The notes under the pieces: model-generated
Databases searched by the model: none
Seen by the model: the letters and a program-made list of their open reading frames with translations, nothing else
Told to the model about the DNA's origin: nothing
Position numbers and translations under genes: made by a program
Part shown: piece by piece, positions 1 through 9,650 of the stretch
How the letters are laid out: each line of letters opens with the position of its first letter
How positions within the stretch are numbered: position 1 is the stretch's first letter
NCBI RefSeq assembly: GCF_026113935.1
Contig: NZ_JAPEUL010000011.1
Coordinates: 124,001 to 188,000 of the forward strand
Length of the DNA stretch: 64,000 bases
Direction of reading: 5' to 3'
From: Marinomonas rhodophyticola
GTDB taxonomy: Bacteria > Pseudomonadota > Gammaproteobacteria > Pseudomonadales > Marinomonadaceae

Positions 1-1
1 G

Positions 2-727
2 GTACAAGAAAGCTGGGTGCCGTTTGAAGATGCCGTTTATGACCGCGTTGGTAATATCTTAATGAGTCGCGTGATGGGGGCAGAAATTGATCTTGTAAAC
101 GATGGTTTTGACATTGGTATCCGTGAAAGTTGGAAAAACGCTATCGAAGACGTAAAGGCTAAAGGCGGCATTCCTTATCCTATTCCAGCTGGTGCGTCTG
201 TGCATAAATTTGGTGGCTTAGGTTATGTAGGCTTTGCTGAAGAAGTACGTGAACAGGAAAAAGAGCTAGGTTTTAAATTTGATTACATTGTAGTTTGTAC
301 GGTAACAGGTTCGACTCATGCAGGTATGGCAGTGGGTTTCGCAGCAGATGGTCGTTCAAAAAATGTGATTGGTATTGATGCTTCTGGTACACCAGAGAAA
401 ACCCGCGCACAAGTGCTTTCTATTGCGCAAAACACCGCTGAGTTGGTTGAGCTTGGTCGAGAAATGACCGCAGACGACATTGTCATTAATGAAGATTACG
501 CCTACCCAGCTTATGGCGTGCCATCGAATGAAACCAATGATGCGATTCGATTGGTGGCGCGTTTAGAAGGCATGATGACAGACCCAGTTTATGAAGGAAA
601 ATCCATGCAGGGTTTGATTGATTTAGCGAAAAAAGGCTTCTTCCCACAAGGTTCCAAAGTACTTTATGCGCATCTTGGTGGAGTGCCTGCCATTAATGGC
701 TATAGTTATATTTATCGCAATGGTTAA
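2..727 (+). CDS. acdS: 1-aminocyclopropane-1-carboxylate deaminase, 5' truncated by window
   Basis: PLP enzyme that opens the ring of ACC, the plant ethylene precursor, to 2-oxobutyrate and ammonia. The reading frame is open from base 2 (VQESWV), matching the family before the AVYDRVGN segment, so the N-terminal third with the PLP lysine lies outside the window; a GTG at 17 is not the true start. The last ~240 residues are highly conserved ([39 protein letters not shown]). The Glu of VYEGK and the Leu of AHLGG are the two residues that separate ACC deaminases from the related D-cysteine desulfhydrases (Ser and Thr there), so the specific call is favoured. A rho-independent terminator follows. 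Confidence 0.9.
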   Translation, partial: VQESWVPFEDAVYDRVGNILMSRVMGAEIDLVNDGFDIGIRESWKNAIEDVKAKGGIPYPIPAGASVHKFGGLGYVGFAEEVREQEKELGFKFDYIVVCTVTGSTHAGMAVGFAADGRSKNVIGIDASGTPEKTRAQVLSIAQNTAELVELGREMTADDIVINEDYAYPAYGVPSNETNDAIRLVARLEGMMTDPVYEGKSMQGLIDLAKKGFFPQGSKVLYAHLGGVPAINGYSYIYRNG

Positions 728-764
728 CCATTAACAAAGATTGGAAATAATCTGCTCTATCGGT

Positions 765-793
765 AAAAAGGCTTCCATTGGGAAGCCTTTTGG
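765..793 (+). terminator. rho-independent terminator after acdS
   Basis: Inverted repeat AAAAGGCTTCC / GGAAGCCTTTT with a 5-base loop, followed by TGGTTT. It sits 38 bases after the acdS stop. Confidence 0.8.
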
Positions 794-851
794 TTTATCG
801 CCATGAGTCTTTTTGTACCGCAACTAACACCTGCTTAACACAAATACAAAT

Positions 852-2441
852 TTAGATTTGGAAGCGATCGACTAATTTGCTTAACTGCTGAACGTCGTTG
901 CTTAGGCGATTTTTAATATCGATGGCTTTTTGTGTGTATTCTACGTTTGATGAAGCCGTATTAGTCACATCATTTACTTGCTTTGCTATCTCGTTTGCCT
1001 GTTGGTTTTGTTCTTGAATGGACGTCGATATTTGCTGGTTGGTATGACTCAAGGTGCTGATAGATTCTATAATGGTGGTAAACATTTCAATGGTTTCTTG
1101 TGCTTGTGTTGCGACGCTCCCTGTAAGTGTCTGTGACGTTCGCATGACTTGTGCCGCATCGGCTGAGCCTTTTTGGATACGCTCTACAGCGGTTTCTATT
1201 TCGAGTGTGGATTCATGCGTTCTATTGGCTAGGTTACGTACTTCATCAGCAACGACAGCAAAGCCTCTCCCCGTTTCTCCTGCACGAGCGGCTTCAATGG
1301 CTGCGTTAAGTGCTAATAAGTTGGTTTGTTCCGCTATACCACGTATCACATCCAGTATATTACCGATGTTTTGACCATCTGTTTCTAGAGTGGAAACCAC
1401 TGAGGACGCTTTGTCCATTTCGTCGACCACGTTATGCAAGGATTTGAGTGTTTGCGATAGGTTGTTTTGGCCTCTTGTGGAGTTGGTGTTAGCTTCTATT
1501 GCCATTTCGCCACATTTACTCGCATCGGCTGATACTTCGCTTAAAGAATGGGTCATAACGTTAACAGCGTGGGCTATGCCTTTTGTGCCTTGTTGTTGGT
1601 GTTTGGACATGTTATCCACTTGTTGTAAAGCATTGTCTATTTGCGTGGCAAAACCTTGGGTTGATGAGACGGTTTTAGCGACTTGCTTGATGACCGAGTG
1701 TACCAGTTCGATAAATCCATTGAGGTTTCGTGCAACTTCCGACATTTCATCTTTGCCGGAACCATCAAGTCGAGTGGTTAAATCACCATCTGCACGGTTT
1801 AGGCCTTCTAGTAAGGTAATCATTTGACGAAGAGGACGAATAATCAGTCGGTTCGCAGCGAAGGCGATAAAGGCTGAGACGACGAGTACAATGACTAAAA
1901 TGATGTAGTTATTCAGTTTTACGCTATGAATAACATTGTCTAAATTGGCAGCTCTTTTTTCTACCTGACTGTCGCCTTCCTCTTCTAATATTTCAATAAA
2001 GTCTAACAATTTCACAACGTGCTGGTCGAATTCATCCACTGCGCTCAGAGAGGTTGCTTGGTTATCAGAGAGTATTCTTCCCTTTAATGTATCGAGTGTC
2101 GCTAAATAATTATTTAAGGTTGTGAGGGCGCCTGTGCTCATGAGTCCAGAGTTTTTCATTCTGTCCAGCGCTTCTACAGTGAAGGCATTTTCTTCTGTAA
2201 TTTTCTTTTTTGCGTCCTCGAGTGATATTTCATTGCCGATGTAGGCATCAAGAGTAATGATTTGGGCTTGTATACCAATCGTTCCCTCCATTGCACCATC
2301 GGCGGCATCCCAAGCATTGCCAGTAATGTAGCTAATTTCGGAATTGAGTTTATTGATCGATAATATGCTTAGAGTAGCGTTGCTTAGAACTAATGCCATG
2401 AATAGGCATATACCAAGATAAATTTTAGTCTTTATCGTCAT
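852..2441 (-). CDS. methyl-accepting chemotaxis protein
   Basis: Inner-membrane chemoreceptor of 529 residues that passes ligand binding to CheA/CheW. Order: cytoplasmic tip and first membrane helix (about 7-29), a periplasmic helical sensor region (about 30-178), second membrane helix (about 178-198), HAMP linker (about 199-255), then the long signalling coiled coil. The highly conserved hairpin tip is intact ([20 protein letters not shown], then [12 protein letters not shown]). The periplasmic part resembles helical-bundle sensors but the ligand cannot be told. It stands alone, opposite in strand to acdS; nothing proves a link with ACC sensing. Confidence 0.93.
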   Translation of the reverse strand: MTIKTKIYLGICLFMALVLSNATLSILSINKLNSEISYITGNAWDAADGAMEGTIGIQAQIITLDAYIGNEISLEDAKKKITEENAFTVEALDRMKNSGLMSTGALTTLNNYLATLDTLKGRILSDNQATSLSAVDEFDQHVVKLLDFIEILEEEGDSQVEKRAANLDNVIHSVKLNNYIILVIVLVVSAFIAFAANRLIIRPLRQMITLLEGLNRADGDLTTRLDGSGKDEMSEVARNLNGFIELVHSVIKQVAKTVSSTQGFATQIDNALQQVDNMSKHQQQGTKGIAHAVNVMTHSLSEVSADASKCGEMAIEANTNSTRGQNNLSQTLKSLHNVVDEMDKASSVVSTLETDGQNIGNILDVIRGIAEQTNLLALNAAIEAARAGETGRGFAVVADEVRNLANRTHESTLEIETAVERIQKGSADAAQVMRTSQTLTGSVATQAQETIEMFTTIIESISTLSHTNQQISTSIQEQNQQANEIAKQVNDVTNTASSNVEYTQKAIDIKNRLSNDVQQLSKLVDRFQI

Positions 2442-2606
2442 TACCTTGCTCCAAAATACAAATATGATGATTTTTATATTAGTAGAAAATAACTAATTAT
2501 TCATTTTTATATGAGGGTTAAATGTGAGCTTACGATTTTATTTAATACTGCGAATTGAAAAGATTTAGGCCGTTTTTTATATTAATTTTCATTTTGTCGT
2601 AGAGAT

Positions 2607-3059
2607 CTAAAAATCCAATGGAGCGTTATCTTTGACTTCTTTCATCACAAAAAAGGTACGTAGCTGACGCACACTGGGTAAGGCCAGTAATTGATCGCTG
2701 TGGAGTTTATTAAAATCGGCCATGTCTTTAACACGCACTTTAAGAAAGTAATCAAAATCCCCTGCGACCAAATGACAATCCAAAATGAAAGGTAGCTTAG
2801 CGATGGCGCTCTCGAAAGTTGCAAAGCTTTCTTGTGTTGATCTATCTAATACCACACCGACCAGAACTAATGCACTACGTTCTACCTTGTTTGGAGCAAT
2901 AATCGCACGTACTTCGTTGATATAACCGTCCTTAAATAACTGGTGGGTGCGGCGGTGACAGGTTGCCGGACTGACGTTGACCTGCTCAGCTAAATCGGCA
3001 TTGGTTAGACGGCCATCTTGTTGTAATAAACGTAGAATTTTTTTATCAATTTTATCCAT
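2607..3059 (-). CDS. Lrp/AsnC family transcriptional regulator
   Basis: A 150-residue Lrp-type regulator. The N-terminal helix-turn-helix (MDKIDKKILRLLQQDGRLTN, then LAEQVNVSPATCHRR) is followed by the RAM ligand-binding domain (about 65-145). An upstream ATG at 3122 would add 21 unusual residues; the internal ATG at 3059 matches the usual family start and is preferred. In other bacteria an Lrp-type protein (AcdR) controls acdS and lies beside it; here the chemoreceptor gene lies between the two, so that role is only a guess. Complete and in frame. Confidence 0.9.
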   Translation of the reverse strand: MDKIDKKILRLLQQDGRLTNADLAEQVNVSPATCHRRTHQLFKDGYINEVRAIIAPNKVERSALVLVGVVLDRSTQESFATFESAIAKLPFILDCHLVAGDFDYFLKVRVKDMADFNKLHSDQLLALPSVRQLRTFFVMKEVKDNAPLDF

Positions 3060-3397
3060 CAAGATTGCCTTAATGTTTTTAAAGTAAATGAATATGCGAA
3101 AGATTCTTTCTAAAACTATCAAAATACTGCAATAGATGAAATGGATAATTGTTTTTTTGACTGATTTTATTTCTCTTATTCTGTTTGCTATTTATACCGT
3201 GTTTAACCAAGTGCTCAAATTCTGTTCCCTGCTTAACAAAGGCGCTTTTTTTGGTGCAGTTTGATTGATTAAGCAGTGCTTTTTTGTATCAATCAGAGCG
3301 GTTTGTTTTTTTTACGTTATCGATAAAAAATATTTTTGATAAGTAAATCAATGGTTTTATACGTTTTTAAGCAAGTGCTTGTGGCCTCTTTTTTTAT
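3060..3397. other. AT-rich upstream region of the cynS operon
   Basis: No gene seen. It is AT-rich and carries a TTTTGGTGCA stretch near 3249-3258, which resembles one arm of an NtrC site. I could not find a clean second arm at the proper spacing. It precedes a sigma-54 promoter, so an enhancer-binding protein site is expected somewhere here. Confidence 0.4.
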
Positions 3398-3414
3398 TTG
3401 GCACTGTACTTGCT
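3398..3414 (+). promoter_or_regulatory. sigma-54 (RpoN) promoter
   Basis: TTGGCAC, five bases, then TTGCT: the -24 GG and -12 GC pair at exact consensus spacing (TGGCAC-N5-TTGCW). It faces cynS, with transcription expected to begin near 3425. Sigma-54 control fits a nitrogen-scavenging operon. Seen directly; use is inferred. Confidence 0.82.
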
Positions 3415-3501
3415 AAATTCTATTCGTATCTATGTCGATTTTGTTGATGTAGTAAACAAGTTGGTCAACGTCGATCAGTTTGCTTAATGGCATCGTCGCC
3501 A

Positions 3502-3556
3502 GCTGCTGTTGTTTCAGTAGCACTCGGTCAGGCTCCTTTAGAAAGGAGATAGCTGA
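3502..3556 (+). promoter_or_regulatory. leader RNA hairpins masking a ribosome binding site
   Basis: Two consecutive stem-loops in the presumed cynS leader. The first is GCTGCTG / CAGTAGC (3502-3521, one G-U pair, 6-base loop). The second is CTCCTTT / AAAGGAG (3533-3548), with flanking TCAG (3528-3531) able to pair CTGA (3553-3556). The second hairpin buries the AAGGAG and the first base of the ATG of the small ORF at 3556. Layout seen in the sequence; regulatory role inferred. Confidence 0.55.
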
Positions 3557-3642
3557 TGAGGGTGGCGTGCGTGCCTTTCTTCTCTCTTTTCTTTTTCTTT
3601 CTAAAAAAGCCATTCGGTTATCCGAGACAGGCCTTGTCGTAA
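3556..3642 (+). CDS. candidate 28-residue leader peptide, Phe-rich
   Basis: Short ORF missed by length cutoffs. It has a strong AAGGAG seven bases before its ATG. The peptide has the core PFFSLFFFFLKKPFGYPRQ, unusually rich in Phe, and ends 133 bases before cynS. It lies between a sigma-54 promoter and cynS, and its ribosome site lies in a hairpin. The Phe run could make translation a sensor, as in classical leader peptides, or it could be a small membrane-active peptide. I do not recognise the family. Confidence 0.5.
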   Translation: MRVACVPFFSLFFFFLKKPFGYPRQALS

Positions 3643-3775
3643 GCAAAATAACATTCGAACAATATTGGCGTGTCTTACTTACTCTGTTGAGTTTAGGTGC
3701 ATCAAGTGACCTGTATTTTGAATGATTCTGTTGTGAAGAGGCTCTATTTTTAGGGGCTTTATTTGAGGATAAGAG

Positions 3776-4216
3776 ATGAAAAAAATTGATGTCACAGAAG
3801 CCATTTTCGCCATTAAAAAAGAGAAAAATCTGAGTTGGGAATCTATCGCGAAAGCCACTGGCATGACCGATGTTTGGATCACCTCAGCCTGTTTAGGCAT
3901 GAACAGTTGCTCAGAAGACGTGGCGGATAAGCTGGTGGCTTTTTTAGGTTTATCAGCAGAAGCTAAATCCGCCCTGATGGAATACCCAACCAAAACTTGG
4001 GATCACGTGATTCCGCAAGATCCCTTAATTTACCGCTTGTATGAAGTGGTGGGCGTTTATGGACCCACGCTTAAAGAGGTGATTCAAGAAAAATTTGGTG
4101 ACGGCATCATGAGCGCGATTGATTTTTCTATGACCGTCGACAAAGAAGAAAACCCCAAGGGTGATCGGGTTATTTTGACGTTAAATGGGAAATTTTTACC
4201 TTATAAATCATGGTAA
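3776..4216 (+). CDS. cynS: cyanate hydratase (cyanase)
   Basis: Decomposes cyanate with bicarbonate to ammonia and CO2; the enzyme is a cytoplasmic homodecamer. The 146-residue length is close to the E. coli enzyme. An N-terminal helical DNA-binding-like fold precedes the C-terminal catalytic part. The catalytic triad is visible: Arg and Glu in the IYRLYE segment and Ser in SAIDFSM, matching Arg96, Glu99 and Ser122 of E. coli CynS. GAGGATAAGAG gives a good ribosome site. No carbonic anhydrase (cynT) or CynR is adjacent; instead an FNT channel follows 76 bases downstream, and a sigma-54 promoter lies upstream. Likely role: nitrogen scavenging or detoxification. Confidence 0.96.
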   Translation: MKKIDVTEAIFAIKKEKNLSWESIAKATGMTDVWITSACLGMNSCSEDVADKLVAFLGLSAEAKSALMEYPTKTWDHVIPQDPLIYRLYEVVGVYGPTLKEVIQEKFGDGIMSAIDFSMTVDKEENPKGDRVILTLNGKFLPYKSW

Positions 4217-4292
4217 TGAAGACATTTTAATGAACGAGTTTTGAATGACGAATTGCTGGTTTTCGGCAATCTAAAGACAAGAGGGCGTAAAA

Positions 4293-5104
4293 ATGGCGTA
4301 CATAGAACCAAGTGAATTTGTCACCAAAATGGTCGACGCAGGTGAGCAAAAGGTCTACATGTCGACGAAGGATACCATCATTCGTGCGTTTATGGCGGGG
4401 GCGATTCTTGGCCTAGCGGCTGTGTTTGCTATTACCGTAGCCACACAAACGGGTAGTCCATTGTTGGGCGCTGTGCTGTTTCCTGTGGGCTTTATCATGC
4501 TGTATTTGATGAAGTTTGATCTGCTCACTGGCGTGTTTACGCTTGTCCCTTTGGCGTTGTTTGATAAACGCCCAGGCGTGACACCCGCACAAGTACTGCG
4601 TAATTGGGGCTTAGTATTTATTGGTAACTTTGCTGGGGCATTAACCACGGCGTTTTTTATGTCATTTATTTTGACTTACGGTTATGCCACGGATGGCGGC
4701 GCGTTGGCTGCGAAAGTAAGCTCCATTGGTGAGTCGCGTACCTTGGGTTATCAGTCTCATGGTGCGGGCGGTTGGTTTACCATTTTTATTAGGGGCATGT
4801 TGTGCAACTGGATGGTGTCTATGGGTGTGGTAGGTGCCATGATCTCGACCTCTGCTGGTGCCAAAATGGCGGCCATGTGGATGCCGGTGATGTTGTTCTT
4901 TTACATGGGCTTTGAACACTCCATCGTTAATATGTTTTTGTTCCCATTTTCTATGATCATGGGGGGGATTTTACTTTTATGGATTATTTGATTTGGAACG
5001 AGATTCCAACGGTGTTGGGCAACTTAGCCGGAGGTCTTTTACTGGTGGGGTTACCTCTTTACCTGACGCATGTGAGAACGTCTGCGTCGCGTAAATTGGC
5101 ATAA
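4293..5104 (+). CDS. formate/nitrite transporter family channel, frameshifted near the 3' end
   Basis: Pentameric small-anion channel of the FocA/NirC family, six membrane helices expected. The first frame runs 232 residues and stops at 4991 without the last helix. After the run of seven G at 4961-4967, the +1-compensated frame continues WNEIPTVLGNLAGGLLLVGL and a short basic tail to a TAA at 5104, which is the missing helix 6 (270 residues in all). One G (or minus two) restores it. Either a homopolymer read error or true slippage. Lying after cynS it may carry cyanate, nitrite or formate; substrate unproven. Confidence 0.85.
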
Positions 5105-5116
5105 GACGGCTTTTTT

Positions 5117-5153
5117 AAAAACTCTGTAAGTATTTATGCTTGCAGAGTTTTTT
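5117..5153 (+). terminator. rho-independent terminator between FNT gene and kinase
   Basis: AAAACTCTGTAAG / CTTGCAGAGTTTTT around an 8-base loop, ending in a T run. An ATG at 5140 lies inside this hairpin, which argues for the ATG at 5170 as the start of the next gene. Confidence 0.8.
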
Positions 5154-5169
5154 GTATTTAGGGATTTTA

Positions 5170-6885
5170 ATGAAAACACTGAGTATCAGTATTGGCCGTG
5201 CCACGAATAAGGGTAAAAAAGACATCAATCAAGATTTTCTGGGGTGTCGAATACCAACAGAACCACTGTTAACGAGCAGGGGGGTGGCGCTTGCCATCGC
5301 TGATGGCATCAGTTCAAGCCCTGTTAGCCAAGCCGCTAGTGAGTTCGCCATTACGCGATTTCTAGAGGATTTTTACCATACCCTGGACGCGTGGTCGGTG
5401 AAGGTGTCTGGCGAAAAAGTGATCAAATCCATCAATGCCGCTCTCTATTCTCAAACCCAAAATGGTCCAAGCCGATTCGATAAAGACAAAGGTTATGTTT
5501 GTACGTTTGCCGCGATTGTGGTGTGTGCCAATGCCGCGCATATTTTTCATTTAGGTGACAGTCGTGTTTATCGCCTACTCGATGGAAAACTCGAGCAACT
5601 GACTCAAGATCATTGTCGCACTGTATCCGTCAATGAGAGCTATTTGACACGTGCCTTAGGCATAGAACCAATTCTTGTCTTGGATTATCAAATTTTGCCT
5701 GTGAACAAAGGTGATAAGTTTGTGATGGCAACCGATGGCGTGTATGAATTTATTGATGCAGAGCAAATCATTACTTGTATTGTTGCAACAGAAAGTTTGG
5801 ATCAAGCTGCAGAGCAAATTATTTCACAGGCATTGGAAAATGGCAGTGACGACAACTTGAGCATTCAGATCGTTCGAGTGGATGACGTACCAAGTTATCA
5901 GCAGGAAGATATGCAACAGCGCGTTAGTCAATTACCTGTGCCGCCGCCATTAAGAGAAAGAATGTTGTTTGATGGCTACGAAATAGTGCGCTCTATTTAT
6001 GTGAGCAGCCGCAGTCATGTGTTTTTAGCCCGCGATATAGAGAGTAGTGAGTTTGTGGTGATTAAAACACCGTCGGTAGAATTGAGTGATGATACGGCGT
6101 ATTTGGAAAACTTCATGTTAGAAGACTGGATTGCTAAGCGGGTTCAGAACCCTCATGTGGTTAAAGCCATAGAATCGTCGCGACAACGAAAATTTCTCTA
6201 TTTGCTAATGGAATACATTGACGGTCAATCTTTGGCTCAATGGATGAGAGATCATCCCAAACCATCGCTGGAACAAACCCGAGACATCATTTCACAAATC
6301 GCTAATGGACTGCAGGCGTTTCATCGTAAGAGTATGATTCATCAAGACATTCGTCCTGCCAACATCATGATCGACAAACATGGTACCGTGAAAATCATTG
6401 ATTTTGGTTCCACTCATATTGCTGGTGTCAGCAACACCAAAGATGAAGACGCCTTACGAGGCACCATGCGCTATTCGGCACCAGAATATTTTCTTGGTTA
6501 CGGGGGCACTGAACGCTCTGATATTTACGCTCTCGGCGTTATTGCTTATCAAATGTTATCTGGCAATCAGTTTCCTTATCATCCCAAAATAGCTCAAGCA
6601 AAAAGCATCGCTGCTCAACAACGCCTTCGCTATCGCAGTGTAATGACGGAAGACTCTGAATTGCCTGTATGGATTGATGATGCATTGCATAAAGCCCTTC
6701 ATATCAACCCGCTAAAACGCTATGAAGAAGTGGCCGAATTTGTTTACGACTTGCATCATCCAAATCAAACTTTCCTCGACCGCACTCGACCACCCTTAAT
6801 ACAGCGTAACCCAGTCATGTTCTGGCAAGGCGTGTCTTTCTTTTTATTTTTGGTGATTGTTTTTTTATTAATGAAAATATTTTAG
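5170..6885 (+). CDS. bifunctional PP2C phosphatase / serine-threonine kinase, membrane anchored
   Basis: A 571-residue fusion. Residues ~1-240 are a PP2C phosphatase with metal-binding Asp in DINQDF, AIADGIS, HLGDSRVY, ATDGVYEF and GSDDNLS. Residues ~262-525 are a protein kinase with the VIK lysine, HQDIRPANIM catalytic loop and DFGS. The usual glycine-rich loop is replaced by SIYVSSRSH, and the catalytic-loop Lys is Arg. A single C-terminal membrane helix (~545-568) puts both enzymes in the cytoplasm. In pseudomonads this kind of protein sits with nitrate/nitrite assimilation genes, so a role in nitrogen control alongside the upstream channel is plausible; targets unknown. Confidence 0.88.
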   Translation: MKTLSISIGRATNKGKKDINQDFLGCRIPTEPLLTSRGVALAIADGISSSPVSQAASEFAITRFLEDFYHTLDAWSVKVSGEKVIKSINAALYSQTQNGPSRFDKDKGYVCTFAAIVVCANAAHIFHLGDSRVYRLLDGKLEQLTQDHCRTVSVNESYLTRALGIEPILVLDYQILPVNKGDKFVMATDGVYEFIDAEQIITCIVATESLDQAAEQIISQALENGSDDNLSIQIVRVDDVPSYQQEDMQQRVSQLPVPPPLRERMLFDGYEIVRSIYVSSRSHVFLARDIESSEFVVIKTPSVELSDDTAYLENFMLEDWIAKRVQNPHVVKAIESSRQRKFLYLLMEYIDGQSLAQWMRDHPKPSLEQTRDIISQIANGLQAFHRKSMIHQDIRPANIMIDKHGTVKIIDFGSTHIAGVSNTKDEDALRGTMRYSAPEYFLGYGGTERSDIYALGVIAYQMLSGNQFPYHPKIAQAKSIAAQQRLRYRSVMTEDSELPVWIDDALHKALHINPLKRYEEVAEFVYDLHHPNQTFLDRTRPPLIQRNPVMFWQGVSFFLFLVIVFLLMKIF

Positions 6886-6978
6886 CTTTTCCGTATGACG
6901 CTTTTTTAAAAGAAAACATTTATTGTCTCAATTCAGGCGTTACACTGATGGTCTAACGTAAATATGAGGTGACAGACT

Positions 6979-9460
6979 ATGTCTTTAACGACGGATTTAA
7001 TCCCCGATGGTGCTTTTCATGGTGTTGCTTCGCGTCAAAGTATGAAAGAAAGTATTTTGCACCATTTACGCTATACCTTGGTGCATTTACCTCAGCAGGC
7101 TACTCCTAGGGATTGGTGGTTAGCTTTATCCTTAGCGATTCGTGATCGTATCACCGATGACATGTCAGCGACTCAAATCGCTCATAATCGCAATAATGTA
7201 CGCCGTGTTTATTACCTATCGATGGAATATCTGATGGGGCGTATGTTGATCAATAACGCCCATAATATCGGTGTATATGACGCCGCGAAACAAGCCATTG
7301 AAGAGCTGGGTTTAGACTGGGAACAGATCTGTGACGAAGAAATGGACATGGGCTTGGGCAACGGCGGACTTGGCCGATTGGCCGCTTGCTTTTTAGACTC
7401 GTTAGCGACCCTCGATTTACCCGCAATTGGTTATGGGATTTATTACGAATTTGGTTTATTCAAACAAGAATTTTTACAGGGCAAGCAAGTAGAACACCCA
7501 GATACTTGGATTAAATACGGGACGCCATGGGACATTATTCGCCCTGAATATTCCCAGACGATTCAATATTATGGCCGTGTAGAAACAGTGTATGACAGCG
7601 CGGGTAACAGTCGTCCTGTATGGGTAGACACCCGTAGCGTGATGGGCGTGCCATTTGATATCCCCGTCGCCGGTTATGATACAAGAACCGTGAACTTCTT
7701 ACGTTTATGGTCTTCTCATTCTACGGAAGATTTTGATTTAGAAGAATTTAACAAAGGCGATTATGTCGAAGCGGTTCGTTCTAAAGCCATGGGCGAGACG
7801 ATTTCTAAGGTTTTGTATCCCAACGATCAAAATGCTAACGGTAAAGAGCTGCGTTTGGTGCAACAGTACTTTTTTGTGGCGTGTTCTTTGGCCGATATTT
7901 TACGCCGCTTTGAAAAAATGAACTCGGATTGGACTAAGTTGCCTGACAAAGCGGTGATTCAATTGAACGATACGCATCCCGCCATCGCCATAGTGGAATT
8001 GACTCGAGTACTGTTGGATGACAAACACCTTAGTTGGGACACCACGTGGGATATTGTCACTCGTACTTTTGCGTATACCAACCACACCTTATTACCAGAA
8101 GCGCTCGAAAAATGGAGCGTTGGGCTATTTGAAAAAGTGCTACCGCGACATTTGCAGCTTATTTATGAAATTAACCACCGCTTTATGGGGGAAGTGGCTC
8201 AGCACTGGCCGGGTCGTGACGATATATGCCGTGCCTTGTCTATCATTGAAGAAGGCGAGCATAAAATGATCCGTATGGCGCATTTGGCGGTGATCGCCAG
8301 TCATAAAGTCAATGGTGTGGCGGCGCTGCATTCTCAACTGCTGAAGAGTGAACTTTTCCCGCATTTTGATCAGCTTTATCCAGGAAAATTTACCAACAAA
8401 ACCAATGGCATCACCCCTCGTCGTTGGTTGTTAGGTTGTAATCCCGGATTGGTACAACTTTTCGAACGATATGGGATTGATAGAGATTGGCCGAAGAATT
8501 TAGAACGCTTGCGTACATTAGAAAGCTTCTTGGATGATAACGCTTTTTTAGACGATTTCATGGCGGTAAAACACCAAAATAAAGTGCATCTTGCTAAGAT
8601 CATTAAAAAAGAATGCGACATCGATGTGGACCCATTTGCCTTGTTTGATGTGCAGATCAAACGCTTGCATGAATACAAGCGCCAGCATCTAACCCTATTA
8701 AATATTTTGACCTTATACCATCGTTTATTGAATCATCCAGAAAGTAACACGGTGCCAAGAGTGTTTATTTTTGGCGCAAAAGCAGCACCGGGTTATGCGT
8801 TGGCAAAAGATATTATTTACGCCATTAATAGTGTGGCAAAAGTGATTAATAATGACCCTCGTATTAAGGGGAAATTGAAAGTCGCCTTTTTGCCTAATTA
8901 CCGTGTTTCGTTGGCGTCACACATTATTCCGGCGGCGGATTTGTCTGAGCAAATATCCACCGCAGGTAAAGAAGCATCTGGTACTGGCAACATGAAGTTG
9001 GCATTAAATGGTGCGATTACCATAGGGACCATGGATGGCGCAAATGTGGAGATACTCGAAGAAGTCGGCCCCGACAATATTTTTATATTTGGTTTAAACG
9101 TCGACCAAGTGCGGGCGTTGGATCATAAAGGCTATAACCCTTACCAGTATTATCAGCAAGATGAAGAACTAAAAGGGGCATTAGACTGGCTCTGCTCGGG
9201 TCATTTTTCGCCAAACGACCCTCATGCTTTTGACAGTATTCGAAACAGCCTACTTCAAGGTGGAGACCCTTATAAAGTTATGGCCGATTATCGCGCCTAC
9301 ATGGATTGTCAACAACGGGTGTCAGACGCTTACCAAGATAAACCTCGTTGGACTTCGCATGGCCGTATTAAACACTGCTCGCATGGGGAAATTCTCATCG
9401 GATCGCACCATACAAGAATACGCCGACGAGATTTGGACACTGCCCGCGCATCCAGTGTAA
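6979..9460 (+). CDS. glgP: glycogen/starch phosphorylase, frameshifted near the 3' end
   Basis: Releases glucose-1-phosphate from glycogen or maltodextrin ends; PLP-dependent. The PLP region [20 protein letters not shown] and [14 protein letters not shown] are intact. In the first frame the protein runs on to 9564 with a 60-residue unrelated tail. Shifting frame after 9354 (an extra T in GACTTCGC) restores the family C-terminus [16 protein letters not shown] and ends at 9460, giving about 826 residues, close to E. coli GlgP (815). No other glycogen genes are adjacent. A good GAGGTGA ribosome site precedes the ATG. Confidence 0.93.
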
Positions 9461-9650
9461 ACAGAAATAAGTTGTGCTTTCTGCGACGGTCTTCATCCCT
9501 TGTAGGGCAGTATGAGGGAGGAACGACCGTAATCTGCCATTACTACAAGCGAAGACTAGTTTAAAGTATCTACACCGCTAGACACGTCTTTTTAGACCTG
9601 TACTTGGCTAAATAAAAACTATGACATGTTAGGAACCTAAGGAGAAAAGG

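Noticed and set aside
2-18. Exact 17-base match to part of the Gateway attB2 cloning site (GTACAAGAAAGCTGGGT)
   Set aside because: The bases read VQESWV in the acdS frame, matching the residues expected there in ACC deaminases, so this is most simply coincidence and not vector.
3241-3258. NtrC binding site (GGCGC ... GGTGCA)
   Set aside because: Only one arm matches and the spacing is off by one, so it is not annotated as a site.
3502-3548. Pair of six-base-loop hairpins as an ANTAR (NasR/NasT type) antitermination target
   Set aside because: Loops read TTGTTT and TTAGAA and lack the A1/G4 pattern; no clear terminator follows before cynS.
3413-3725. Two overlapping ORFs of 77-81 codons on opposite strands in the cynS leader
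   Set aside because: No ribosome sites, no recognisable protein, and they lie over the promoter and hairpins.
9461-9564. C-terminal extension of glycogen phosphorylase
   Set aside because: The tail is unlike any phosphorylase and appears only because of the extra T at ~9354; the other frame has the conserved end.
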